NCBI GenBank assembly: GCA_965228265.1
Contig: OZ245804.1
Span: 682,001 to 746,000, forward strand
Length of the DNA: 64,000 nucleotides
Direction of reading: 5' to 3'
Source: GCA-2732755 sp965228265
GTDB taxonomy: Bacteria; Planctomycetota; Phycisphaerae; Phycisphaerales; UBA1924
Shown: one piece after another, positions 26,442 to 34,801 of the stretch
Layout of the letters: each line of letters starts with the position of its first letter
Numbering within the stretch: position 1 is the first letter of the stretch
The notes under the pieces: generated by a model
Seen by the model: the letters and a program-made list of their open reading frames with translations, nothing else
Told to the model about the DNA's origin: nothing
Databases searched by the model: none
Program-made: the position numbers and the translations under genes

Positions 26442-27473
26442 ATGAGCCACGATTTCACCCCCCCGCACCTCCGCACCGCACAGGCCGACACCTCCACCAC
26501 CGACCTGGCGGGCAAGCGTGTCGTCGTCACCGGCGGCGCCGGCTTCCTCGGAGCCGTCGTCGTCCACAAGCTCCGCGAGCGTGGCGTTGACGAGATCTTC
26601 ATCCCCCGCCGGAGCGACTACGACCTCACCACCGAAGAGGCCTGCACCCGCCTCTACGACGACGCCAAACCCGACATCGTCATCCACCTCGCCGCCGAGG
26701 TCGGGGGCATCGGCGCCAACCGCGACAACCCGGGGCGCTACTTCTACGCCAACATGGCCATGGCCATGCACCTCATCGAGCAGGCCCGCGTCCGCAACCT
26801 CGACAAATTCGTCCAGGTCGGCACCATCTGCGCCTACCCCAAAGACACGCCCGTGCCCTTCACCGAGGAGAACCTCTGGGAGGGCTACCCGGAAGAAACC
26901 AACGCTCCCTACGGCGTCGCCAAGAAAGCCGCCATGGTCATGCTCGACGCATACCGCATGCAATACAACCTTAAATCCTCCTACGTCCTGCCCGTCAATC
27001 TCTATGGCCCGCACGACAACTTCAACCTCCACTCCTCACACGTCATCCCCGCCCTCATCCGCAAATGCGTCGAAGCCCAGGAACGGGGTGACTCGTCGAT
27101 CGAGGTCTGGGGCACCGGGAGCGCATCCCGCGAGTTCCTCTACGTCGACGACGCCGCCGAGGGTGTGGTCCGCGCGACAGAAACCATGAACGAACCCGTC
27201 CCGATCAACCTGGGCGCGAGCTTCGAGATCAAGATCAAGGACCTCGTCGAACTCATCGCCCGCCTCACCGGCTTCGCCGCCAATGCCGACGAATTATCGA
27301 GCAAGATCCGCTGGGACGCCACCAAGCCCGACGGCCAGCCCCGCCGCTGCCTCGACACCAGCCGCGCCAAGAAACTGCTGAACTGGCAAGCCGAAGTAAG
27401 CTTCGAGGAAGGCCTCACCCGCACCATCGAGTGGTTCCGCAAGCACCACAAGGACGCCGGGGCGAGGATGTAA
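26442..27473 (+). CDS. fcl: GDP-L-fucose synthase
   Basis: The 343-residue NADP-dependent epimerase-reductase turns GDP-4-keto-6-deoxymannose, made by Gmd, into GDP-L-fucose. The Rossmann motif is VVVTGGAGFLGAVV near residue 27; VGGIGANRDNPGRY and the catalytic triad in SxxxxYP.. and NAPYGVAKKAAM are characteristic. PVNLYGPHDNFNLHSSHVIP matches the family closely. The protein has about 20 extra N-terminal residues compared with the usual enzyme. Directly after its stop codon lies a broken peptidase gene in the same frame, which marks an old rearrangement point. The upstream 156-base gap holds only short AGGCCAAG-like repeats. Confidence 0.93.
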   Translation: MSHDFTPPHLRTAQADTSTTDLAGKRVVVTGGAGFLGAVVVHKLRERGVDEIFIPRRSDYDLTTEEACTRLYDDAKPDIVIHLAAEVGGIGANRDNPGRYFYANMAMAMHLIEQARVRNLDKFVQVGTICAYPKDTPVPFTEENLWEGYPEETNAPYGVAKKAAMVMLDAYRMQYNLKSSYVLPVNLYGPHDNFNLHSSHVIPALIRKCVEAQERGDSSIEVWGTGSASREFLYVDDAAEGVVRATETMNEPVPINLGASFEIKIKDLVELIARLTGFAANADELSSKIRWDATKPDGQPRRCLDTSRAKKLLNWQAEVSFEEGLTRTIEWFRKHHKDAGARM

Positions 27474-27476
27474 TCC

Positions 27477-27710
27477 GCGCACGAAGTCGGTCATCACGTC
27501 CAGCACCTGCTCGGCACAACCGACCGCGTCCACAGCGCCAGAGGCCGAGTCCCCGAGACCGAGTACAACAACCTCTCAGTCCGCCTCGAACTCCAGGCCG
27601 ACTTCCTCGCGGGCGTCTGGGCACACCACGCGCAAGAGCGCTGGAACATCCTTGAGCCGGGCGACATCGAAGAAGCCATGAACGCAGCAGCCGCCGTCGG
27701 CGACCTCTAA
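27477..27710 (+). pseudogene. Truncated neutral zinc metallopeptidase (YpfJ/PF04228-like) remnant
   Basis: Starting three bases after the fcl stop, an open reading of 77 codons gives HEVGHHVQHLLG, then NNLSVRLELQADFLAGVWAH and ILEPGDIEEAMNAAAAVGDL before TAA. This matches the C-terminal third of the YpfJ/KPN_02809 family of neutral zinc metallopeptidases, including the HExxH zinc motif and the third ligand in LELQAD. The N-terminal two thirds and any start codon are missing, and the usual end after IGDDRLQ is cut short. There is no ribosome-binding site. I read it as a gene fragment left by a rearrangement that placed fcl here. Confidence 0.85.
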
Positions 27711-27799
27711 CCCCGTAACGGTGCGACGGCGCACACCCGGTACACACCTCGCAACACAAGCCTGCGCACCCGCTCTCACGGCTGCGCAGACGAACCGCT

Positions 27800-28036
27800 T
27801 CAGCCCTTCACGTCATTCAACGAAGCGCCAAAGTTGATATGGAACGGCTGACCATCCATCACAACCGCCGGCACGGACTCCACGCCTGCGCGCTCCGCCT
27901 CGGCGATCCGGTCCCTCGCCTCACCGAGGTGCACATACTCGACCTCGTACTCGTTCCCATCGATCGCCTTGGCGACCGTCTCCTCGGCCTGCACACACAC
28001 CGGGCATCCCGCGTGGTAAAACACTGCTTTCTTCAT
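27800..28036 (-). CDS. Small thioredoxin/glutaredoxin-like protein (CPVC)
   Basis: The 78-residue protein is a minimal thioredoxin-like fold. It begins MKKAVFYHAGCPVCVQAEET, so the active site is C11-P-V-C14, and a cis-proline occurs in ESVPAVVMDG near residue 56. A ribosome-binding site AGGAAG stands just upstream. It lies 44 bases after the protoglobin lipoprotein gene on the same strand, so the two are likely co-transcribed. No signal peptide is present, so it should be cytoplasmic. A thiol-reducing or sensing role is inferred. Confidence 0.82.
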   Translation of the reverse strand: MKKAVFYHAGCPVCVQAEETVAKAIDGNEYEVEYVHLGEARDRIAEAERAGVESVPAVVMDGQPFHINFGASLNDVKG

Positions 28037-28080
28037 TGCGCTTCCTTTCTGTCTCATACCAAACGAAACAACATCACAAA

Positions 28081-28776
28081 CTAGAAATCGCCTTCTTTCA
28101 CGTACGGATAGCTCCACAAGATCGCCTGGAGCGTCACGCTCTTGACCCACGCCGCGTGCATCTTCTCGACCTCTTCCGCGGAGTAATCGCCCCGCTCGAG
28201 GAACGGCCGAAGCGTCGTCGTCACCGGCACCGTCAGTGCTTGGATATATCGGAACGGCACCTGATCCACAGCCTTCGCATCGTCCGTCTTGTTCTTGCCC
28301 ACGCTGTGGTGCCGGCGACCGATCTCGAACTGGTAATCCAGCCAAGCCTGATCAAACTTTGCGTCGGCCGTATCCAGCACCCAGCGCTCAAACCGCGACC
28401 GCACGCGCTCCAGGTACGCCGCGTCCACCTCGCCCGCCTCGCTCGAGAACGACGCGAGCAAGTGCGGGTTGGCGCCCACAAAGCCGTACCACACGCCCAC
28501 CAGATCGCTCACGTTCGGCTCGAGCACCTCTCGCGACATCCTCAGGTATTTCTCGTCCTCGGCTGTCAGCAGCAAGGACTTCTTGATGAGCTCAAGCTCC
28601 TCCAGCGAGATCGGCGCTCTTGGCACCTCGCGCTGGCCATAGGTGTACCCCGGTATCTCGGGCTGATTCGGCATGGCCCGGGATGCCGCCGCCTCGTTCC
28701 CGTTCTGATCACCAACGCCCCCAGTCGCACACGCGCCGAGCGACACCATGACAACGACAGGCACTGCTCTGAACAT
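28081..28776 (-). CDS. Lipoprotein with protoglobin-type haem domain
   Basis: The 231-residue protein has a lipoprotein signal with lipobox LGAC at residues 13-16. The rest follows the protoglobin (globin-coupled sensor) pattern: IPGYTYGQ near 41, ISLEELELIKKS near 56, TAEDEKYLRMSREVLEPNV, then VGVWYGFVGANPHLLASF. The proximal haem ligand is probably H156 in FEIGRRHHSVG. Protoglobins bind O2, CO or NO; known ones are mostly cytoplasmic, so a lipid-anchored exported form is uncommon. There is no output domain. It is transcribed away from an HxlR-type regulator and towards a CPVC thioredoxin-like gene. Its ribosome-binding site lies in the loop of a small hairpin. Confidence 0.82.
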   Translation of the reverse strand: MFRAVPVVVMVSLGACATGGVGDQNGNEAAASRAMPNQPEIPGYTYGQREVPRAPISLEELELIKKSLLLTAEDEKYLRMSREVLEPNVSDLVGVWYGFVGANPHLLASFSSEAGEVDAAYLERVRSRFERWVLDTADAKFDQAWLDYQFEIGRRHHSVGKNKTDDAKAVDQVPFRYIQALTVPVTTTLRPFLERGDYSAEEVEKMHAAWVKSVTLQAILWSYPYVKEGDF

Positions 28777-28779
28777 GGA

Positions 28780-28800
28780 TGTGCCCTCCTTTCAGGCACA
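28780..28800 (-). promoter_or_regulatory. Hairpin enclosing the ribosome-binding site of the protoglobin gene
   Basis: On the minus strand TGTGCC and GGCACA flank a nine-base loop that contains AAAGGAG, three bases before the ATG of the lipoprotein gene begins to be read (spacer TCC after the stem). Such a fold could tune translation. The stem is only six base pairs, so this is a tentative call. Confidence 0.35.
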
Positions 28801-28914
28801 CCAAAGCCGCCACACCCGCCCTAGATTCCGCCATTTGTCCACACCGACCGCTTCCTCCCTTACGATCAAACCGGTCACCATGCACAGCACGCCCAGAACG
28901 CGACAATCCTGAAC

Positions 28915-29277
28915 ATGCCCACACCCCAATCGCCCAACTCGCCGCCCGACCGAGCCGAGGCATTCCACCGCATCACCGATGTGCTCCGCTGCAAGTGGAC
29001 GCTGGCGGTCCTCGAAGAACTCGCCCGGGGCACCTCGCGCCCGAGCGATCTCCAGCGGGCCCTGCCGGGACTGACCTCCAAGGTCCTCAGCGAGCGCCTC
29101 CGCAAGCTCGAACGCTTCGGCCTCGTCGATCGCACCGCCTACCCCGAGGTCCCGCCACGCGTCGAGTACACGCTCACCGAGCGAGGGCGATCCATGTCCA
29201 GACTCGTCATCCAGGTCTCCGAATTCGTCACCGACTGGGCCGAGGGCGACCAGACCGAACCCAAGCCGGGCGACTGA
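28915..29277 (+). CDS. HxlR-family winged-helix transcriptional regulator
   Basis: The 120-residue protein is a typical HxlR/MarR-like DNA-binding protein. It contains CKWTLAVLEELARGTSRPSD, then LPGLTSKVLSERLRKLERFG as the recognition helix region, and PEVPPRVEYTLTERGRSM as the wing. Some HxlR members sense thiol-reactive or aldehyde compounds through an N-terminal cysteine; here the only cysteine is the one just before KWTL, one helix later than usual. The gene is divergent from the protoglobin-thioredoxin pair with a 138-base shared control region, so those genes are its most likely targets. Confidence 0.88.
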   Translation: MPTPQSPNSPPDRAEAFHRITDVLRCKWTLAVLEELARGTSRPSDLQRALPGLTSKVLSERLRKLERFGLVDRTAYPEVPPRVEYTLTERGRSMSRLVIQVSEFVTDWAEGDQTEPKPGD

Positions 29278-29368
29278 TCCGCCGATGGTTTGACCACCGG
29301 CCCCCCGCGACCGACACTCCACCGTCCGCCCTCGCCGCACACACCCAAACGAGCCCCTGACCCGCCCG

Positions 29369-30637
29369 ATGCATGTCGTCCTCCTCAACCAGGCCTTCCA
29401 CCCCGACGTCGTCGCCACCGCGCAGATGGCAAAGGACCTCGCCGACCGACTCGTCGCTCAGGGCCACACCGTTTCCGTTGTCGCCTCACGCTCGATCTAC
29501 GGCAAGTCCGGCGCGACACTCCCCAAACGCGAGACCATCGACGGCATCCACGTCTACCGCGTCGGCGCCAGCCGCTTCGGCAAGAAGTCCATCGCCGCCC
29601 GCGCCTTCGACTTCGGGCTCTTCTACGTCCGGGCCGCCCTCCGCACACTCACGCTCAAAAAGCCCGACGTCGTCGTCTGCTTCACCACGCCCCCCTTCAT
29701 CACACTCGTGGGCATCCTGACGCGCCTCTTCCGCCGGTCCAAGTGCGTCTGCTGGCTCATGGACATGTACCCCGACGTCGCTGTCGCCTCGGGCGTCATG
29801 AAGCCGACCTCCCTGCCGACGCGATTCTTCAACGCGCTCAACCGCTGGCTGCTCCGCCGCGCCGACGTCACGGTCGTGCTCGGCCGATGCATGCAGTCGC
29901 TCGTCCTGGACAAGGGCGCCCCCGAAGACCGAGTGAAGTTCATCCCAGTCTGGGCGGACACCACCGGCATCGAGCCCGTCCGCCGCGCCGAGAACCCCTA
30001 CCGCGAGAAGTTCGACACCGCCGAGTCGTTCTGCGTGATGTACTCGGGCAACTGGGGCATCGCGCACGACTACGAGACGATCTGCGACGCGATGCGACGC
30101 GTGATCACCGTCCCGCCGCGAGACGACAAGGGCCGCGCGATCCCCGTGCGGTTCGTCTTCGTCGGTGCCGGCAAACGCCGCCCGCTTGTCGAGGCGTACA
30201 TCAAAGAACACAAACTCGACAAAGAAGCCACGTACTACGACTACGTCCCGCGCTCTGACATCGGCCTCTCGCTCGGGGCCGCCGACGTGCATCTCATGAC
30301 CGTCAAAGAGGGCATGGAGGGGATGATCGTCCCGAGCAAGCTCTTCGGCGTCATGGCGGCCGGCAAACCCAGTCTCTACGTCGGCTCGCCCGAGTCCGAG
30401 ATCGCCCGCATCATCACCGAGACCGCCAGCGGCATGTGCTTCGCCGAGGGCGACAGCGCGGGCCTGGCCGAGGCCATCCGCTCACTCGCAGCCGACTCCA
30501 TCGGGCGCAAGCGCATGGGCAAGAACGCACGCGACGCGCTCGTCGGGCAGTACGACGCCGACACACTCTGCGCCCGCTGGATCGACATGCTCGAGGAACT
30601 CACACAGAAGCCCTCGCAGCAGAAGCCGACCGCCTAG
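29369..30637 (+). CDS. Glycosyltransferase family 4 (WbuB-like)
   Basis: The 422-residue soluble protein has the GT-B layout. The N-terminal domain begins MHVVLLNQAFHPDVVATAQM, as in WbuB-type enzymes, and contains VVVCFTTPPFITLVG and WLMDMYPDVAVASG. The C-terminal domain has YSGNWGIAHDYETI and the donor-binding element EGMIVPSKLFGVMAAGKP. WbuB-like enzymes add deoxyamino sugars such as L-fucosamine in some strains, but the donor here cannot be told. Its stop codon overlaps that of the convergent GT2 gene by four bases. It belongs to the surface-polysaccharide region. Confidence 0.88.
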   Translation: MHVVLLNQAFHPDVVATAQMAKDLADRLVAQGHTVSVVASRSIYGKSGATLPKRETIDGIHVYRVGASRFGKKSIAARAFDFGLFYVRAALRTLTLKKPDVVVCFTTPPFITLVGILTRLFRRSKCVCWLMDMYPDVAVASGVMKPTSLPTRFFNALNRWLLRRADVTVVLGRCMQSLVLDKGAPEDRVKFIPVWADTTGIEPVRRAENPYREKFDTAESFCVMYSGNWGIAHDYETICDAMRRVITVPPRDDKGRAIPVRFVFVGAGKRRPLVEAYIKEHKLDKEATYYDYVPRSDIGLSLGAADVHLMTVKEGMEGMIVPSKLFGVMAAGKPSLYVGSPESEIARIITETASGMCFAEGDSAGLAEAIRSLAADSIGRKRMGKNARDALVGQYDADTLCARWIDMLEELTQKPSQQKPTA

Positions 30638-31518
30638 AGCTGCTCGCCCTTCTCTTTCATCCGCAGCTCGCGCGCCTTAAACACGATCATGTACTCGTAC
30701 ATGTACTGCAGGCGCGAGTAGATCATGCCGGGCTTGCCGTCCAGAAACGCCCGCCGCCAGAAGACGTAGTACGCCCACTTGATCTGCGGGCGAAAGGGCA
30801 GCGTAAAGAAGATGTCCTTGAGCGCCGCCCTCTTCTTCGCCGGGTCGCGGCTGAACACATCCTTCTTCGGCGCCCGCTCGCCGCCGGTCACCTTAATCAG
30901 CTCCTTGGCCTCGAACATCGAGTAGCTGTTGTGCCGCTCGAGCCAGTGGTGCACGCCCTTGCTGAACGGGTAGTGCATGATGTGACACTTCAGGTCTTCC
31001 GTCGGCCCATCGACCACCGCGATCGGGTTGACGAGCCGCTCGTACCGGATCTTGGACGGCCGGAACATCCGCGTGAACCACGTCGGGTAGATCTGCGCGT
31101 GCCTGAGCCAGCGCCCCATGAACATGTCCTTGCGCCGCATCCGGAACGCGCTGGCCTTCGAGGCCGGGTCCGCGACGCGCATCACCTCTTCGCGCATCTC
31201 GTCGTCCACGCGCTCGTCCGCGTCGATATACAGCACCCACGGGTGCTTGAAATCGATGTTCGCCACCGCCCAGTTCTGGTGCGCCGACCAGTTGTCGAAA
31301 GGACGCTTGATCACACGCACGTTGTCGAACGTCTCGGCGATCTCCACCGTACGGTCCGTGGAGTGGCTGTCGAAAACCACCACATCGTCCGAGAACCTGA
31401 CCGTTTCCAGGCACGCCTGGATATTGATCTCTTCGTCTTTCGTCAGGATCATCACACTGACGGGGAACCCGCCGGCCGATACCTGATTGGTCCCCGCATT
31501 CTGAGTCGAAACGTCCAT
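30634..31518 (-). CDS. Glycosyltransferase family 2
   Basis: The 294-residue GT-A enzyme has the nucleotide-binding start FPVSVMILTKDEEINIQACL, the DxD-like metal site in LYIDADERVDDEM near residue 103, and the acceptor-region motif FRMRRKDMFMGRWLRH. The C-terminal sequence resembles the WaaE/KdtX group, which adds glucose or heptose to lipopolysaccharide cores. I chose the ATG at 31518; a longer reading to 31602 would run into the divergent neighbour. No strong ribosome-binding site is visible at either start. Specificity is unknown. Confidence 0.87.
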   Translation of the reverse strand: MDVSTQNAGTNQVSAGGFPVSVMILTKDEEINIQACLETVRFSDDVVVFDSHSTDRTVEIAETFDNVRVIKRPFDNWSAHQNWAVANIDFKHPWVLYIDADERVDDEMREEVMRVADPASKASAFRMRRKDMFMGRWLRHAQIYPTWFTRMFRPSKIRYERLVNPIAVVDGPTEDLKCHIMHYPFSKGVHHWLERHNSYSMFEAKELIKVTGGERAPKKDVFSRDPAKKRAALKDIFFTLPFRPQIKWAYYVFWRRAFLDGKPGMIYSRLQYMYEYMIVFKARELRMKEKGEQL

Positions 31519-31575
31519 GCCCGAGCATAGCGAACTCGCCCGCGCCCCGGTAAGCCATTCCCTAGAATCACGACC

Positions 31576-32190
31576 ATGACCGAGCCCAGCGACCACTCCC
31601 AAGCCGACCAGGCCGCCGCGAACGACACCTTCGCCGCCGCGCAGATCAGCCCGTGGTCCACCAAGGAAAAGCTCGGCCGCCTTCTCTGGATGCTTCTCGG
31701 CTCAGTCCTCTTCCGGTTCAGCTTCCACACCTGGCACGGCTACCGGCGCTCGCTGCTCCGTCTCTTCGGCGCCAAAATCGGACCTTCCTGCTACATCCGA
31801 CCCTCCGCGCACATCGAGATCCCGTGGAACCTCACCATGCTCGAGTACTCGTCCCTCGGCGACCGCTCGATCGTCTACAACCTCGGACCCATCACCATCG
31901 GCAGGCGAACCACCATCAGCCAGGGCGCCCACCTCTGCGCCGGCACTCACGACTACACCACGCGCACCATGCCGCTGATACGGCCCACCATCACCATCGG
32001 CGATGACTGCTGGATCGCCGCCGACGCGTTCGTCGGGCCCGGCATCACCGTCGCCGACGGCGTCATCCTCGGCGCCCGCGGAGCCGCATTCAAAGACCTT
32101 GAGCCCTGGACCATCTTCGGCGGCAACCCCGCCAAACCCATCTCCAAACGACCACCCTTCAAAGACCAACCCCAAGAGCACAAGCCGTGA
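31576..32190 (+). CDS. WcaF-like hexapeptide-repeat acetyltransferase
   Basis: The 204-residue protein is a left-handed beta-helix acyltransferase. The N-terminal part (FRFSFHTWHGYRRSLLRLFG) and GPITIGRRTTISQGAHLCAG followed by HDYTTRTMPL match the WcaF type of colanic acid O-acetyltransferases; the catalytic histidine is probably in GTHDY near residue 137. The end carries GGNPAKPISKRP, the usual C-terminal cap. It should acetylate a sugar of the exported glycan. It overlaps the next glycosyltransferase gene by four bases (GTGA), so the two are coupled. Confidence 0.88.
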   Translation: MTEPSDHSQADQAAANDTFAAAQISPWSTKEKLGRLLWMLLGSVLFRFSFHTWHGYRRSLLRLFGAKIGPSCYIRPSAHIEIPWNLTMLEYSSLGDRSIVYNLGPITIGRRTTISQGAHLCAGTHDYTTRTMPLIRPTITIGDDCWIAADAFVGPGITVADGVILGARGAAFKDLEPWTIFGGNPAKPISKRPPFKDQPQEHKP

Positions 32191-33365
32191 GTTCCAACAA
32201 ACCGCTCAAAGTCGCACACCTCGCCCCGCCCTTCCGACTCGAACAAGGCGGCGTCGTCCGCGCGGTCCTCGATCTCGCCGGCGAAATGTCCAGACAAGGT
32301 CACGACATCACGCTCGCCACCTGGGACACCACCGACGCGCCAGCCGACTGGAACAACGGCAACCCGGACACACCACGCATCCTCCCGATCGACCCGCCCT
32401 CGCGCCTCGGCAAGCTCTCGCCACGCTCCATCCAGCTCCTCACACGCCTCTTCAAATCCTGCGACGCGGTCCACTTCCACACACCCTGGGAACCAAGCAA
32501 CATCCCCGCCGCCAAACTCTGTCGGCAACTCAACATCCCCTACGTTGTCAGCATCCACGGCATGCTCGACGACTGGTCTATGTCGCAGCGGACGCTCAAA
32601 AAGCGAATCTTCCTCGCCCTGGGCGCGCGCAAAATGCTGGAGAACGCCGCCGCCGTTCACTGCACCGCAGAAGCAGAGCTCACACAATCCAAACCCTGGT
32701 ACCCCAAGGGCAGGGGCGTCGTTGTTCCACTCGTCTTTGATGTCGCCCCCTACCGCGATCTGCCCGGCCCAGAACTTGCGCGCCAGGCGTTCGGCATCGA
32801 CGCAGCCAAGCCTGTCGTGCTCTTTCTCAGCCGCGTCCACGTCAAGAAGGGCGTGCACATCCTCGTCGACGCGGCCAAGCTCCTGACCGAGCGCGGCATC
32901 GAGGCCCAATACCTCATCGCCGGCACGGGCGATGAGGAGTACACCAACCAGATCAAGCAGCAGATCGCATCGAACAACCTCGAAAGCCGCGTCCGTATGC
33001 TCGGCATGGTCAAGGGCGACGAGAAGCTCAGCCTCTATCAAGCCGCCAACGTCTTTGCGCTGCCCACCAGCCAGGAGAACTTCGGCTTCGTTCTCCCCGA
33101 GGCTCTGGCTTGCAGTGTCCCGGCTATCACGACCAGAGGTGTCGACACCTGGCCTGAGCTTGAGGCCTCGGGCTCGACCCTCATCGCCGAGCAGTCCGCC
33201 GAGGCTTTCGCGGACTCCATCGCCGATCTGCTCCCGGATGAGCCCCGCCAGCGTGAAATGGGCACGAAAGGCCGGGATTGGGTCCTGACCAACCTTGATC
33301 CCGAGGTGGTTTCCGGTCGATACGCTTCGTTGTACCAGAAAGCCGCCCAGACGGCCGCCCGATAA
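32187..33365 (+). CDS. Glycosyltransferase family 4
   Basis: The 392-residue GT-B enzyme starts at a GTG that overlaps the acetyltransferase stop. The N-terminal domain has PPFRLEQGGVVRAVLDLAGE, and the C-terminal domain has VVLFLSRVHVKKGVHILVDA, the usual linker and donor loop. The retaining-GT4 EX7E motif is in TSQENFGFVLPEALACSVP near residue 292. SIHGMLDDWSM is common in enzymes of exopolysaccharide clusters. The donor sugar is not predictable. A polymerase-like membrane gene follows 14 bases later. Confidence 0.9.
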   Translation: MSSNKPLKVAHLAPPFRLEQGGVVRAVLDLAGEMSRQGHDITLATWDTTDAPADWNNGNPDTPRILPIDPPSRLGKLSPRSIQLLTRLFKSCDAVHFHTPWEPSNIPAAKLCRQLNIPYVVSIHGMLDDWSMSQRTLKKRIFLALGARKMLENAAAVHCTAEAELTQSKPWYPKGRGVVVPLVFDVAPYRDLPGPELARQAFGIDAAKPVVLFLSRVHVKKGVHILVDAAKLLTERGIEAQYLIAGTGDEEYTNQIKQQIASNNLESRVRMLGMVKGDEKLSLYQAANVFALPTSQENFGFVLPEALACSVPAITTRGVDTWPELEASGSTLIAEQSAEAFADSIADLLPDEPRQREMGTKGRDWVLTNLDPEVVSGRYASLYQKAAQTAAR

Positions 33366-33379
33366 CGAAGACACCCCGC

Positions 33380-34801
33380 ATGGTCGAAATCGCCAAATAC
33401 GGACTGCTGCTCATCGCGTTCATCAACGCGGCGATCGTGGTGATCCCCTACATGCTCGGCAAGGCCGAGCTGATGACCTGCAAAAACTTCTTCCTCTTCG
33501 GGTTCACGATCTATCAGGTCACCAGCGGCTACATCACCCTCGCCAACCCCGGCAGCTACACGCCCGAGATCACCGTCAGCCAGCAGGACGCCATCGCGGG
33601 CCAGTACCTGCTCTGGATCATCCTGTTCGAGGTCATCTTCCTCGCCTGCTACCGATGGGGATTCGGCTCCAAACGACTCGCCCGGTGGACACCCGTCATC
33701 CGAGGCACGCCGCGCGAACCCGTCCTCTGGATCTTCGCCTTTGCGCTGCTCGGCATCGCGCTCTTTCTGCGATTCACCGTGCTCATCCCGTACGTCTCCG
33801 TGCTCACGACGCACATCGGTCTCTCCACCGCCGCCGTCGCTGCAGGCCTGGGCGCCTGGATCTGGGTCCGCCGACCGCTCAACCCCGCAGCCGCGGCCCT
33901 GATGTTCGGCGTCCTCATCGCGGCGCTCATCATCAACCTCGCGGGTTTCTACGGCAGGCGCCCAATCGTCGCCATCACGGGCTGCCTTGTCTGGGCCACC
34001 TACTACTCGCGCTGGCGCGGCCTCCCGCCCGCGCGCGTCGTGATCTACGCCGCGATCTTCGGCCTGATCCCCATAGTCCTCGTCGCCAAGTACACAGCCG
34101 TCCGGGGCCAGTTCCAAGGCACCGAGGCCGGCGGCGTCGAACGCCTCACCGCCATGATCAACGCCGACACCAAGACGGGCGTCATGGACCTCATCGGTGG
34201 ACAGGAGTGCGCTGCATGGTCCATGCACCTCATGGAGATCTACCCCGAGTACTACGACTACCGGCACATGCACACAATCGAGTACTACTTCGTCTTCTCC
34301 GTCCCCCGCGCGATCTGGCCCGAGAAACCCGACCCGCTCGCCACCATCGCCTGGAGAGACGCAGGTATCTCCGGCATGCCCTCCGGCTTCTCGATCGGCC
34401 CGGGCATGATCGGCCACGCCGCAGCCGAGGGAGGCTTCTACGCACTCGTCATCTACGCTGCGCTCTTTGGTTTCTTCATCCGATACTTCGACGCCGTCCT
34501 CGCGCGAGCGCCGACGCAGCCATTCATCGCGCTCCCGATCGGTTCGTCGCTCGGCAACCTCATCGGGATCCCGCGAGGCGAGGTCGCCAACTTCGCATAC
34601 GAGTTCACCATCGGCGTCCTCGGCGCGCTCGTCATGCTCATCGTCGTTGCCAAGATCCTCAAGATGGCCGGGCTCATCACGAGCGACGACCTCGCCCGGA
34701 TCGAGGAAGACCCATACGCGCACGACCCCGAGTCCGACATCGCCGACAGCTACTACGACCCCGAACTCGCCGCCGCCTACTCCGACACCGACGCCGGCTG
34801 A
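33380..34801 (+). CDS. Multi-pass membrane protein, O-antigen polymerase-like
   Basis: The 473-residue protein has about 10-12 membrane segments and a large soluble loop around residues 220-320 (ECAAWSMHLMEIYPEYYDYR, then SVPRAIWPEKPDP). This layout is seen in Wzy-type polymerases and in exosortase-neighbour EPS proteins, which join sugar repeat units on the outer side of the membrane. There is no sharp sequence motif, so the call rests on topology and place: it follows the GT4 gene by 14 bases in a glycan gene run. The last 25 bases overlap the convergent phosphatase-like gene. Confidence 0.6.
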   Translation: MVEIAKYGLLLIAFINAAIVVIPYMLGKAELMTCKNFFLFGFTIYQVTSGYITLANPGSYTPEITVSQQDAIAGQYLLWIILFEVIFLACYRWGFGSKRLARWTPVIRGTPREPVLWIFAFALLGIALFLRFTVLIPYVSVLTTHIGLSTAAVAAGLGAWIWVRRPLNPAAAALMFGVLIAALIINLAGFYGRRPIVAITGCLVWATYYSRWRGLPPARVVIYAAIFGLIPIVLVAKYTAVRGQFQGTEAGGVERLTAMINADTKTGVMDLIGGQECAAWSMHLMEIYPEYYDYRHMHTIEYYFVFSVPRAIWPEKPDPLATIAWRDAGISGMPSGFSIGPGMIGHAAAEGGFYALVIYAALFGFFIRYFDAVLARAPTQPFIALPIGSSLGNLIGIPRGEVANFAYEFTIGVLGALVMLIVVAKILKMAGLITSDDLARIEEDPYAHDPESDIADSYYDPELAAAYSDTDAG

